A stretch of DNA of 64,000 bases from Chryseobacterium sp. KACC 21268 (GTDB lineage: Bacteria; Bacteroidota; Bacteroidia; Flavobacteriales; Weeksellaceae): the NCBI GenBank assembly GCA_028736075.1, contig CP117875.1:1860001-1924000 (forward strand), given 5' to 3'. The notes beneath the pieces were generated by a model. The model had not been told where the DNA came from and did not search any database. It was given only the letters and a program-made list of their open reading frames with translations. Shown piece after piece: positions 1 through 8,375 of this stretch. The position numbers and the translations under genes are program-made. Each line of letters begins with the position of its first letter. Positions within the stretch are counted from its first letter, which is position 1.

Positions 1-816
1 GCAAAAACCCTGGCCATCAAAACCTTGTCAGAAGCTGTTGACGGACAATTTTCCAGAATCCAGTTCACGCCGGATTTGTTGCCCGCAGATGTTGTAGGAA
101 CGATGATTTACAGCGTGAAAGACAATGATTTCAGTATCAAAAAAGGACCTGTTTTTGCGAATTTTGTTTTGGCAGATGAGATTAACCGCGCGCCGGCGAA
201 AGTTCAGTCCGCACTTCTCGAGGTGATGCAGGAAAAACAAGTGACGATTGGCGATGAAACAATGCCTTTACCAAAACCTTTCCTCGTATTAGCCACTCAA
301 AATCCGATTGACCAGGAAGGAACTTATCTTTTGCCAGAAGCGCAAACCGACCGTTTTATGCTCAAATGCAAAATCGATTATCCCGAATTTGAGGATGAGA
401 GAAAGGTGATGCGAATGATTTCGACGCAGGATATTCCGCAAATCAGAAAAGTGGTGGATTTGAATCAAATTGTTGAAGCCAAGAAACTCATCAATCAAAT
501 TTACCTCGACGAAAAAATAGAAAAATATATTCTGGATATGGTTTTCGCAACCCGTTTTCCAGAGCGATATGGCTTGTCCGAAATCAAAAATTACATCAGT
601 TTTGGTGCGTCGCCGAGAGCAAGCATCAACTTGGCCATTGCTTCCAGAGCGTATGCATTCATCAAAGGAAGAGCATTCGTCATCCCGGAAGATGTTAAAG
701 AGATTGCGAAAGATGTTTTGAGACACAGAATTGGATTAAGTTTCGAAGCTGAGGCAGAGGAAGTGACTCAAGATGATATTGTGAATAAAATTCTGGCGAA
801 AATTCAAGCGCCGTAA
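1..816 (+). CDS. MoxR-family AAA+ ATPase, 5' truncated
   Basis: The reading frame is open from base 1 and begins AKTLAIKTL, which matches the end of the MoxR Walker A motif (GVPGLAKT). The first ~50 codons are therefore outside the window. Walker B is LADEINRAPAKVQSALLEVMQ and sensor 1 is ATQNPIDQEGTYLLPEAQTDR, both typical of MoxR. MoxR ATPases act as chaperone-like partners of von Willebrand A (VWA) proteins. The DUF58, BatA and BatB genes follow on the same strand, which is the standard Bacteroidota Bat operon order. A TTG at position 25 lies inside the domain and is not a real start. Confidence 0.95.
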   Translation, partial: AKTLAIKTLSEAVDGQFSRIQFTPDLLPADVVGTMIYSVKDNDFSIKKGPVFANFVLADEINRAPAKVQSALLEVMQEKQVTIGDETMPLPKPFLVLATQNPIDQEGTYLLPEAQTDRFMLKCKIDYPEFEDERKVMRMISTQDIPQIRKVVDLNQIVEAKKLINQIYLDEKIEKYILDMVFATRFPERYGLSEIKNYISFGASPRASINLAIASRAYAFIKGRAFVIPEDVKEIAKDVLRHRIGLSFEAEAEEVTQDDIVNKILAKIQAP

Positions 817-820
817 ATGA

Positions 821-843
821 GTTGGAGGGTTTGAGAGTTTGAG
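821..843. repeat. Short intergenic repeat (GAGTTTGAG type)
   Basis: These 23 bases, built on GGGTTTGAGAGTTTGAG, match the reverse complement of 26372-26394 in 22 of 23 positions. Both copies are in short gaps between co-directional genes (moxR/DUF58 and ku/ligD). No hairpin or coding potential is seen. The rest of 817-985 holds nothing recognisable. Confidence 0.5.
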
Positions 844-985
844 AAAATATTAAGAATATTCAGGACAAATCTTGTTCTAAAATTTGGTTAATCTGTTGAT
901 AGTGGTCAGTCGTCCTATTGTTTTTGAAAAAACTAAGAGGTCTGAAAACTATCAACCGATGACCGCCAAAAAAGCATAATTCGAA

Positions 986-1846
986 TTGCAAATAAAAGAC
1001 ATTGTCAAAAAAGTAAAGCAGATAGAAATCCGGACTCGTAAGAAGACGGAAGCATCGCTTATGGGGCAATATCACAGTGCATTCAAAGGTCAGGGAATGA
1101 CTTTTTCTGAGGTTCGCCAATACCAATTTGGTGATGACACCCGAAGAATGGACTGGAACAAAACCGCACGTTTCCGCGAGCCATTTGTAAAAGTAATGGA
1201 AGAGGAACGAGAGCTCACAATGATGCTTGTCGTGGACGTTTCCGCCTCGATGGATTATGGAACGAGAACTCAGTTGAAACGAGAATATGTTGCAGAAATT
1301 TGTGCATCGCTGGGATTTTCGGCCGCTGGGAATAATGACAAGATCGGATTGATTCTCTACGCGGACAAAGTTCTGAAAGTAGTTCCACCACAGAAAGGTA
1401 GAAAACACGTTTTGTCTATCATTAGCAACATTTTGTCTGCCGATTATGTTCCTGCAAAATCCAATCTGGATATAGCTTTCAATTATATGATGAGCGTTTT
1501 CAAAAGAAAATCTTTGGTGTTTCTGTTTTCGGATTTCGAAGATGAATTTGACCAAAAAATCCTGAATGTGACCGCCAGAAAACATCAGGTTTTGGGACTT
1601 CGTGTTTTTGACGAAAAAGATATGGAGATTCCAGACATTGGTTATGCACTTTTTCGTGATGCGGAAACTGGTCAGCAAGTTTGGGCAAACACTTCCAGCG
1701 CTAGATGGCGATACGATTTTGCCGAACAACAAAAACGAAAAATGCGCCAGACAAAAGAAGAATTCGAGAATTCATCTGCCCATTTTTTAGATATTAAAAC
1801 ATCGGATGATTACAGCAAGTTTTTGTATCAATATTTTAAAAAGTAA
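986..1846 (+). CDS. DUF58 domain protein (VWA-like)
   Basis: 286 aa. The DUF58 core is seen in GDDTRRMDWNKTARFREP near residues 48-65, followed by a VWA-like strand VVDVSASMD with a MIDAS-type DxSxS. The start is a TTG: an in-frame stop lies three codons upstream, and MQIKDIVKKVKQIEIRTRKK is how family members in this group begin. It sits between moxR and the BatD-like gene. The family is found with MoxR and linked to envelope stress, but its biochemical role is not settled. Confidence 0.93.
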   Translation: MQIKDIVKKVKQIEIRTRKKTEASLMGQYHSAFKGQGMTFSEVRQYQFGDDTRRMDWNKTARFREPFVKVMEEERELTMMLVVDVSASMDYGTRTQLKREYVAEICASLGFSAAGNNDKIGLILYADKVLKVVPPQKGRKHVLSIISNILSADYVPAKSNLDIAFNYMMSVFKRKSLVFLFSDFEDEFDQKILNVTARKHQVLGLRVFDEKDMEIPDIGYALFRDAETGQQVWANTSSARWRYDFAEQQKRKMRQTKEEFENSSAHFLDIKTSDDYSKFLYQYFKK

Positions 1847-1886
1847 AAAACAAGAACCAAGAGTCAAGATTAAAGACAGTCAAATA

Positions 1887-2831
1887 ATGCCTTACAGAAT
1901 TTTCAAAATATTTTTTTCGCTTTTCATATTTATTTCTTCGTTTAGTTTCGGGCAAACCTTATCATCCAATCTTGATAAGACGACTTTGGCGTTGGGAGAA
2001 GTTGCGATTTTCAAGATTCAAATTCTAGATCTTAATGGAAAACAAGTACAGGCCGCGCCAAGAAACGAAATGCTTCCTTTTCATTTTGAAATGGTGAATG
2101 ACAGTATTGCAGTTCAGAAAGATGTTTATTTAAGATCCATTAAATTCGCCGTTTTTCAGGAGGGGAAATTTACCATTCCGGAAATAGAGATCAGAGTTGG
2201 AGACCAAATCTTGAAAACTATTCCTTACGAAGTCGAAGTCATCAATACTGCGAAAAAAGATGACCAGATCAACGACATTATGAAGAATAAGGAAGTGGAT
2301 CTGAATGTCAAAGATTATTGGGATCTCTACAAGTTCTATGTTCTTCTGGCTTTATTAATTATAGCGATCATTGTTTTGATCTACGGAATCATCAAATGGG
2401 GAAGAAAACGTAAAGACAGTCCAGCAGTGACGACCAATCAAACCTTGAAGGATTTGGATAAATTAAAAAAGAAAAACTACATCGAAGACCAGAATTTCCG
2501 TGCTTTCTACGTTGAATTAATTGAAATTTCCAGAGCCTTCATCACTAAACAATATCAGATTCCAGCAGACGTTTTGCTCACTGACGATTTGATTGTTTAT
2601 ATGAAACAAACCAACGCCATTTCTCCAGAGAATGAAAAAGTGGTAGAAGATATATTCCTGCGTGGCGATCTCGTGAAGTTTGCGAAAACAATCCCGAATC
2701 AAGAAATTATGACGAAGGATTTTGCGGAGATCAGAGCGTTTGTAAAGCGTTCCACAAAAGACATTGAAGCCGAAAATCTACGAAGTATAAACAACGGAGA
2801 ACAAGAAAATTTCAGAGTCAAAAACCCATAA
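1887..2831 (+). CDS. BatD/DUF4381-like membrane protein
   Basis: 314 aa from the ATG at 1887, which begins a signal peptide (MPYRIFKIFFSLFIFISSFS then FGQ). A longer frame from 1806 would overlap the DUF58 gene by 41 bases and hide the signal peptide. After a periplasmic beta-rich part comes one membrane helix (residues ~145-165, FYVLLALLIIAIIVLIYGII) and a basic cytoplasmic region. Size and place between DUF58 and batA fit the short BatD/DUF4381-like subunit of Bacteroidota Bat operons. It is assigned by topology and context more than by motif. Confidence 0.75.
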   Translation: MPYRIFKIFFSLFIFISSFSFGQTLSSNLDKTTLALGEVAIFKIQILDLNGKQVQAAPRNEMLPFHFEMVNDSIAVQKDVYLRSIKFAVFQEGKFTIPEIEIRVGDQILKTIPYEVEVINTAKKDDQINDIMKNKEVDLNVKDYWDLYKFYVLLALLIIAIIVLIYGIIKWGRKRKDSPAVTTNQTLKDLDKLKKKNYIEDQNFRAFYVELIEISRAFITKQYQIPADVLLTDDLIVYMKQTNAISPENEKVVEDIFLRGDLVKFAKTIPNQEIMTKDFAEIRAFVKRSTKDIEAENLRSINNGEQENFRVKNP

Positions 2832-2840
2832 GCTATATTA

Positions 2841-2868
2841 ATCATTTATCAACCATCATTTATCAATT
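2841..2868. repeat. 14-bp tandem duplication before batA
   Basis: The unit ATCATTTATCAACC/ATCATTTATCAATT occurs twice back to back just upstream of the batA GTG start. It is AT-rich and may only be replication slippage. Confidence 0.4.
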
Positions 2869-2879
2869 ATAATTAACCC

Positions 2880-3869
2880 GTGAATTTCGAATTTTACAGT
2901 CCTTGGTTTTTATTACTTTTTCTTTTGTTCATTCCATTGTTGATATTGGATGCGGGCAAGAAGAAGAGTCGTGGGATTGCGGTGCCTTCGGTTCAGAATA
3001 TGCGACCGAGCGGAAATATCTCCTTGGTGATGTGGTTTTTGAAGATCTCAAAATATTTCATTCTGTCAGCTTTGATCATCGCTTTGGCAAGACCAAGAAC
3101 TTACACGGTTTCCCAAGACAGAGACGAGTCAAAGGGAATTGACATCATCCTTTCTGTGGATGTTTCGCTGAGTATGTTGGCAAAAGATCTGGATCCCGAT
3201 CGATTGGAAGCGTTGAAAAAGATTGCCGTCGATTTCGTTAATAAAAGAGAAAATGACAGAATTGGTTTGGTAGCTTACTCGGGAGAAGCTTATACAAAAG
3301 TTCCGTTGACCACAGACCATCAGGTGGTTGTAGATGAGCTGAATCACTTAAATCCTTACGACCTGCAACAGGGAACTGCCATTGGCGAAGGTTTGTCTGT
3401 TGCGGTGAATCACCTTAAGAAGAGCAAAGCAAAAAGCAAGATCATCATTTTGATGACCGATGGGGTCAATACAATCATCAATGCAATGCCACCTCAAATA
3501 GCCGCAGAATTAGCTAAGAACAACGGGATTAAAGTCTATACGGTTGGAATTGGAAGCAATGGATTTGCGGCTTTCCCCACTGGAACCAATATTTTCGGAG
3601 ACATTGTTTTCACAGAACAAAAAACGGAAATAGATGAAAATACCTTAATGGATATTTCACAATTGACAGGCGGAAAGTACTTTCGGGCAACGGATAACAC
3701 AAGTCTTCAAACCGTTTATAATGAGATCAACCAATTGGAAAGATCAGATGTGAAAACTTCAAAACTTTATAATTACGAAGAGTATTTTAGGATTTTTCTT
3801 TGGGTTGCTTTAGGTTTTTTGGTGTTGGATGCATTGTTTCGTTGGGTGGTGTTTAAAATTTTGAATTAA
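2880..3869 (+). CDS. batA: BatA-type VWA domain membrane protein
   Basis: 329 aa with a GTG start (MNFEFYSPWFLLLFLLF is the usual N-terminus). Two helices lie at the N-terminus and one at the C-terminus (FLWVALGFLVLDALF). Between them is a VWA domain with MIDAS motif SVDVSLSM near residue 92, a conserved threonine (VPLTTDH) and MTDGVNT. BatA is an inner-membrane Bat (Bacteroides aerotolerance) protein whose VWA domain faces the periplasm. Four bases separate it from batB, so the two are very likely cotranscribed. Confidence 0.93.
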   Translation: MNFEFYSPWFLLLFLLFIPLLILDAGKKKSRGIAVPSVQNMRPSGNISLVMWFLKISKYFILSALIIALARPRTYTVSQDRDESKGIDIILSVDVSLSMLAKDLDPDRLEALKKIAVDFVNKRENDRIGLVAYSGEAYTKVPLTTDHQVVVDELNHLNPYDLQQGTAIGEGLSVAVNHLKKSKAKSKIIILMTDGVNTIINAMPPQIAAELAKNNGIKVYTVGIGSNGFAAFPTGTNIFGDIVFTEQKTEIDENTLMDISQLTGGKYFRATDNTSLQTVYNEINQLERSDVKTSKLYNYEEYFRIFLWVALGFLVLDALFRWVVFKILN

Positions 3870-3873
3870 GCTG

Positions 3874-4881
3874 ATGAATTGGTCTTTAGGAAATTATTAT
3901 TATCTGTTATTGCTTCTGCTGTTGCCTGTCATCGGTTATTTTATCATTCATTATATCCGATGGAAAAGCAAGCGAAGAAATGTTTTCGCAGAAGACAGAT
4001 TTCAGGACAGACTTTTTGAGAAGACTTCTTGGTTCGCAAAAATTTTCCCTGTACTATATCTCGTCGCATTTCTCTTCTTGATATTTTCTATCATCGATTT
4101 GTTGGGAGGGAAAGAGGAGATCAGCGTGACTCAGAATGTGAGCAATACAGTTTTTGTTTTAGACGTTTCTAATTCGATGAATGCACAGGATATCCAGCCA
4201 AGCAGATTGGACGAGGCCAAAAATATCATCATCAATTCGCTTCAGAAAATGAGTAATGATAGGGTAGGGATCATAGTGTTTGCAGGCGATGCGTATTCCG
4301 TGATGCCTTTGTCCAGTGATTATTCGGCAGCGGAAACCTACCTTTCCGGAATTGAGACTAGTGTTGTGCAAAACCAGGGAACCGATTTTCTGAAAGCGAT
4401 GGAAGTGGCAGCTCAAAAATTTAAAAACATCAGCAAAGGTTCAAAGAATGTAGTACTGATCAGTGATGGTGAGGACAACGAAGGTCACGAAGAAGAAGCC
4501 ATTAATCTGGCCAAAAAACAAGGTATCAAAGTCACAACAATCGGCGTGGGTACAGAAGATGGCGCACCAATTCCAGAATATTATTACGGACAATTGATGG
4601 GTTACAAATCTGATATGTATGGTGAAACAGTCGTTTCTAAATTACAGACAAAGGCCTTGAACAATATTGCCTCCTCAACGGGCGGCGCTTATTTTAATGG
4701 GAATAATCTTGAGGAAGCCATCAATCATTTGACAACCGAATTACAAAAAAATACAGGTTCTAGTTCTACGACCATTAGTTCTCAATCGTCAGTTCATTAC
4801 TACCAATATTTTCTGGCAGTATCTGTGCTTTCCTTTTTCTTGATTTATCTATTCAATCCGAAAAAAGATTTTAATTTATAA
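3874..4881 (+). CDS. batB: BatB-type VWA domain membrane protein
   Basis: 335 aa. Two N-terminal helices (LLLLLLLPVIGYFIIHYI and VLYLVAFLFLIFSIIDLL), a VWA domain with MIDAS motif VLDVSNSMN near residue 93 and LISDGEDN, and a last helix (YFLAVSVLSFFLIYLF). It is homologous to batA and almost certainly arose by duplication. The TPR protein BatC, full-length BatD and BatE that often follow are absent: the next gene is on the other strand. Confidence 0.93.
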   Translation: MNWSLGNYYYLLLLLLLPVIGYFIIHYIRWKSKRRNVFAEDRFQDRLFEKTSWFAKIFPVLYLVAFLFLIFSIIDLLGGKEEISVTQNVSNTVFVLDVSNSMNAQDIQPSRLDEAKNIIINSLQKMSNDRVGIIVFAGDAYSVMPLSSDYSAAETYLSGIETSVVQNQGTDFLKAMEVAAQKFKNISKGSKNVVLISDGEDNEGHEEEAINLAKKQGIKVTTIGVGTEDGAPIPEYYYGQLMGYKSDMYGETVVSKLQTKALNNIASSTGGAYFNGNNLEEAINHLTTELQKNTGSSSTTISSQSSVHYYQYFLAVSVLSFFLIYLFNPKKDFNL

Positions 4882-4912
4882 TCTTTTTTAAAGTTAATTA
4901 CTGAAAGAATTT

Positions 4913-5347
4913 TTAGACTTTTCTATCCAAAAAGTGGTACTTTTCATCTTTGTAAATAGCAAAAATGTGGTGAAGTCCATTGCTGATAATGATCTGTTCC
5001 GCACCAATCAAACTGTTGTATCGGGCAATTTGCTCAAAATGAATTTGTTTCAAAGGAATGTTTGGCGCCTTGCATTCGATCAGTATTTTCGGTTTCGTTT
5101 TTTCTGTGACTAGAAGGTCGATTCGCTTGGTTGTACCGTTTAGTTCCAGCTTTTTTTCTAGAATTAATGATGACAAGTTTTTCTTTTTTATAAATCTGAA
5201 ATAATGCAGCCAGTGCTGCCTTACCCACTCTTCAGGCGTCAGTACGAGCCAGATTTTCCTTACTAAATCATAGATAAAAAATGTATCTTTGTCTTGTTTG
5301 ATCTGCAGATCAAAGTCATTTTCAAAGTTAAGTTTCGGAACCTGCAT
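4913..5347 (-). CDS. HsdR_N-like (type I restriction R N-terminal domain) protein, stand-alone
   Basis: 144 aa. The sequence shows a PD-(D/E)xK-type nuclease core: KRIDLLVTEK followed by KILIECKAP, giving D...ExK. This is the HsdR N-terminal domain found alone, without helicase or HsdM/HsdS neighbours, so it is not a type I restriction system. It is head-to-head with holA with only 8 bases between start codons, which suggests a housekeeping DNA-related role. That role is inferred from position only. Confidence 0.8.
   Translation of the reverse strand: MQVPKLNFENDFDLQIKQDKDTFFIYDLVRKIWLVLTPEEWVRQHWLHYFRFIKKKNLSSLILEKKLELNGTTKRIDLLVTEKTKPKILIECKAPNIPLKQIHFEQIARYNSLIGAEQIIISNGLHHIFAIYKDEKYHFLDRKV
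5284..5291 (+). promoter_or_regulatory. Candidate -7 box for holA
   Basis: TATCTTTG matches TAnnTTTG and lies 65 bases before the holA ATG, inside the divergent HsdR_N gene. The -33 region is weak (TTTC, spacing 25). Because the two genes are 8 bases apart, each promoter must lie inside the other gene. Confidence 0.4.
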
Positions 5348-5355
5348 ACGTTAAG

Positions 5356-6393
5356 ATGAAAGAAATAGATATTATCCTCAAAAATATTAAAAATAAAGAA
5401 CTATTACCGGTTTATTTTCTTCACGGCGACGAGTCCTTCTATATCGATCTCGCTGTCAAGCATTTTGAGCAGGATGTTTTGGAGGAAGATGAGAAGGCTT
5501 TCAACCAAACGGTTGCTTACGGAAGAGACACCAATTATCTGGAAATTCTGTCATTGGCAAGACAATATCCAATGATGGGCGACAAACAGCTCATCATCGT
5601 GAAGGAAGCACAAGATATGAAACTGAATGACGACGAATCCAAAGCCTTGGAAACTTATCTGGAAAATCCCGTTCCGTCAACAATCTTGATTTTTGCTCAC
5701 AAGCTTAAGAAATTAGATGCGAGGAAAAAAGTCACGAAAACATTAGCCAAATCCGGAATGCTTTTCACGAGTGAGAAGATGAAAGATTACCAACTTCCAA
5801 CTTGGATCCAAGGCGAAATGAGTGTGATGGGAATCAAATCTGCGCCGAACATCAGCCACCTTTTGGCGGAATATCTCGGGAACGACCTTTCCAGAATTGC
5901 GAATGAACTCAACAAACTGAAAATCGTTTTGAAAGACGGCGCGGTTCTCGATGGAAAAATCATCGAGGAACATATTGGGATCAGCAAGGATTTCAACATT
6001 TTCGAACTTCAAAAAGCGTTGGCTACGAAAGATCAGGCGAAGGCTTTCAGCATTGCTTATTATATGGGCAAAAACAAAAAATCGAATCCTGTTCAAATGG
6101 CTTTCGGCGCGTTGTACAATTTCTTTTCGAATATCGTCATTTATCATACTTTGACGGGTCAATCTCCGCAGAACATTGCTTCTCAAATGGGCGTGAATCC
6201 TTATGCAATCAAAGATTACTCGGAAGCGGCGCGGTTCTATCCATTGAAGCACGCGACAAGAGTGATTTCCATTCTTCGCGAAATGGATTTGAAATCCAAA
6301 GGTGTTGGCGTGAGACAAATGGAAGATGACGAGATTTATAAAGAGCTCGTTTACAAAATCATCAAAGTGGATGAGTTGAAGGTGAAGGTTTAA
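5356..6393 (+). CDS. holA: DNA polymerase III subunit delta
   Basis: 345 aa, normal length. It starts MKEIDIILKNIKNKELLPVY with the typical YFLHGDESFYID, a degenerate AAA+ nucleotide-binding fold (domain I), then LLAEYLGNDLSRIANELNKL and a C-terminal helical collar domain. HolA opens the sliding clamp as part of the clamp loader. It is followed 27 bases later by a membrane protein gene on the same strand. Confidence 0.93.
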   Translation: MKEIDIILKNIKNKELLPVYFLHGDESFYIDLAVKHFEQDVLEEDEKAFNQTVAYGRDTNYLEILSLARQYPMMGDKQLIIVKEAQDMKLNDDESKALETYLENPVPSTILIFAHKLKKLDARKKVTKTLAKSGMLFTSEKMKDYQLPTWIQGEMSVMGIKSAPNISHLLAEYLGNDLSRIANELNKLKIVLKDGAVLDGKIIEEHIGISKDFNIFELQKALATKDQAKAFSIAYYMGKNKKSNPVQMAFGALYNFFSNIVIYHTLTGQSPQNIASQMGVNPYAIKDYSEAARFYPLKHATRVISILREMDLKSKGVGVRQMEDDEIYKELVYKIIKVDELKVKV

Positions 6394-6420
6394 AGTCATT
6401 AATAAAAACAAAATACACAA

Positions 6421-7116
6421 ATGAAAGAAGAATTAATTGGTAACATCAAGCTGTTCGCAAAGATCAGCGGAAAAGCTTCCTTAGCTTGGATTAAAGTTGC
6501 GTTGATAGGCGCAGTCATTATGATTGTGAATATTATTATTGCAGTCATTTTATTTGGTGATAATTCCGGTGGCGGATTTCCTGCGGCTGCTCACGGTGGA
6601 ATTTTGGGTGCAATTGTCGGGTTTTTTGTACTTTTTACGGTCGAGTTTTGGACGGCGTTGCTTATAACTGTCGGGATTTTGGCACCTGTTCTTTTTATTA
6701 TTTTAGCCAATAAAAATGCGATTGCTTCTGCTGTTTATAATGTTTGGAAATATAAGATTGCAGATTTCATAGAACCTAAAATTGATTTTTACATCGACAA
6801 GATTCTCCAGAAACAGCCTGGATTTTTGAAGAACATCACAGAATGGAGCGTTGTGAAAGTAAAGTTGCTGGACACTATCAATAATGATTCGCAGACACCA
6901 AAATTGCAGAAGAGAATCATCAAGTTCGTTCTCAAAAAAATCAAAATGGACGATGTTGATTTTAAAAATCCTGACACCAATTTGAGCAGTATTTTGTCTC
7001 TCAAAATCAGACAATTCATAGAAGGTTTTGCAGAGCCGGATTTAAAACTGGTTTGGATCCTTGTTGGGATTGATATTGTGCTGATTATTTTGGCTTTTGT
7101 TTTCAATCATCAGTAA
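6421..7116 (+). CDS. Hypothetical membrane protein
   Basis: 231 aa, not recognised. There are three hydrophobic segments: residues ~18-42 (WIKVALIGAVIMIVNIIIAV), ~60-98 (two adjoining helices) and a C-terminal helix ~208-228. The middle ~100 residues are soluble and lysine-rich. It lies 27 bases after holA, probably in the same transcript. No catalytic motif is visible. Confidence 0.8.
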   Translation: MKEELIGNIKLFAKISGKASLAWIKVALIGAVIMIVNIIIAVILFGDNSGGGFPAAAHGGILGAIVGFFVLFTVEFWTALLITVGILAPVLFIILANKNAIASAVYNVWKYKIADFIEPKIDFYIDKILQKQPGFLKNITEWSVVKVKLLDTINNDSQTPKLQKRIIKFVLKKIKMDDVDFKNPDTNLSSILSLKIRQFIEGFAEPDLKLVWILVGIDIVLIILAFVFNHQ

Positions 7117-7194
7117 ATAAATATTATTCATCATTCGTATCTCTCAAATCGACAGTTTAGATAGGTTATGAATAATTAATTCCCGAAATTTGTG

Positions 7195-7225
7195 TTCGCT
7201 TTTTTCGCGTAAAGATTTATATTTG
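7195..7225 (+). promoter_or_regulatory. Candidate promoter of trxB
   Basis: TATATTTG (7218-7225) matches the Bacteroidota -7 box, with TTCG 19 bases upstream near the -33 TTTG consensus. This predicts a leader of about 65 bases before the trxB ATG. Confidence 0.5.
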
Positions 7226-7294
7226 AAAACTTAAAAACGAGGAAAAAATCGATTCATAAATTAGTCTTAAGAATAAAATAATTTAATTATAAAA

Positions 7295-8266
7295 ATGGAA
7301 AACAATATCTTAGATTGTGTGATTGTAGGATCTGGACCAGCTGGTTTTACAGCAGCGATCTATGCTGCCAGAGCAAGTCTGAAACCGGAATTATTCACAG
7401 GACTGGAGCCAGGAGGACAGTTGACGACGACTACAGAAGTAGAGAATTTCCCAGGCTATCCAGATGGAATCACTGGTCCGGAAATGATGTTGCATTTGCA
7501 AAAGCAAGCGGAACGTTTCGAAACGAAGGTTCATTACGAGATGATTTCCAAAGTGGAATTTTCCAAAGTAAGAGGGGGCGTCCACAAATTGAGTACAGGT
7601 TCTCGTGAGATTCTTGCCAAAAGTGTGATAATCTCCACTGGAGCTGCTGCAAAATATCTTGGCTTGGAAGATGAGAAAAAATATTCTGGCGGCGGTGTTT
7701 CTGCGTGTGCGACTTGCGATGGATTTTTCTACAGAGGAAAAGATGTTGTAGTGGTTGGCGCTGGAGATACGGCGGCGGAAGAAGCAACTTATCTATCAAA
7801 AATCTGTAACAAAGTTACCTTGTTGGTTAGAAAAGACCACTTCCGAGCTTCCAAAGTTATGGTAGATAGAGTCCTAAGCACAGCAAACATCGAAGTGAAA
7901 TACAACCACGAACTCATCGGAATCGAAGGGGAAAACTTCTTGGTAGAAAGAGCGAAAGTCGTGAATAATTTGACTGACGAAGTTTCTACAATCGATGTTC
8001 ACGGGATTTTCATCGCGATTGGTCATAAGCCAAATACAGGAATCTTCAAAGGACAAATCGACTTGGACGAAAACGAATATATCATCACCGAAGGCAAATC
8101 TGCAAGAACCAATCTTCCAGGTGTTTTCGCAGCAGGCGATGTTCAAGATCACCATTACAGACAGGCGATCACAGCGGCAGGAAGCGGTTGTATGGCAGCA
8201 ATGGATGCAGAGAAGTATCTTGGTGAATTAGCTGGTGAAAACCATACTTGGGTAGAGCAGGATTAA
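7295..8266 (+). CDS. trxB: Thioredoxin-disulfide reductase
   Basis: 323 aa flavoenzyme. The FAD-binding motif is VGSGPAGFTAAIYAARA at the N-terminus, the NADPH motif is VVGAGDTAAEEATYLS, and the redox-active disulfide is CATC (Cys138 and Cys141). FAAGDVQD near the C-terminus is the second FAD contact. It passes electrons from NADPH to thioredoxin in the cytoplasm. It is monocistronic, with a promoter in the 178-base upstream gap and a strong terminator after it. Confidence 0.97.
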   Translation: MENNILDCVIVGSGPAGFTAAIYAARASLKPELFTGLEPGGQLTTTTEVENFPGYPDGITGPEMMLHLQKQAERFETKVHYEMISKVEFSKVRGGVHKLSTGSREILAKSVIISTGAAAKYLGLEDEKKYSGGGVSACATCDGFFYRGKDVVVVGAGDTAAEEATYLSKICNKVTLLVRKDHFRASKVMVDRVLSTANIEVKYNHELIGIEGENFLVERAKVVNNLTDEVSTIDVHGIFIAIGHKPNTGIFKGQIDLDENEYIITEGKSARTNLPGVFAAGDVQDHHYRQAITAAGSGCMAAMDAEKYLGELAGENHTWVEQD

Positions 8267-8290
8267 TTCATAGCACATATCATAAAATCA

Positions 8291-8322
8291 AAATACACCG
8301 AGAGATCCTCGGTGTATTTCTT
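8291..8322 (+). terminator. Terminator of trxB
   Basis: Perfect 12-bp stem AAATACACCGAG / CTCGGTGTATTT with a 5-base loop, followed by a short T-rich tail. Confidence 0.85.
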
Positions 8323-8375
8323 TAGAAAAGAACTATTACAAAAAACTAATATATATAAATTGTGTTTTAATCTTT

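Noticed and set aside
860-1732. A 290-codon open frame on the minus strand opposite the DUF58 gene
   Set aside because: It is antisense to a clear DUF58 gene. The translation is rich in Cys, His and Phe with no domain, as expected for a shadow frame.
4913-5347. A type I restriction-modification locus
   Set aside because: Only the HsdR N-terminal domain is present, with no methylase, specificity or helicase genes next to it.
5743-6420. A 225-codon minus-strand frame opposite holA
   Set aside because: It lies within holA, which has full family signatures, and shows no domain or start context.
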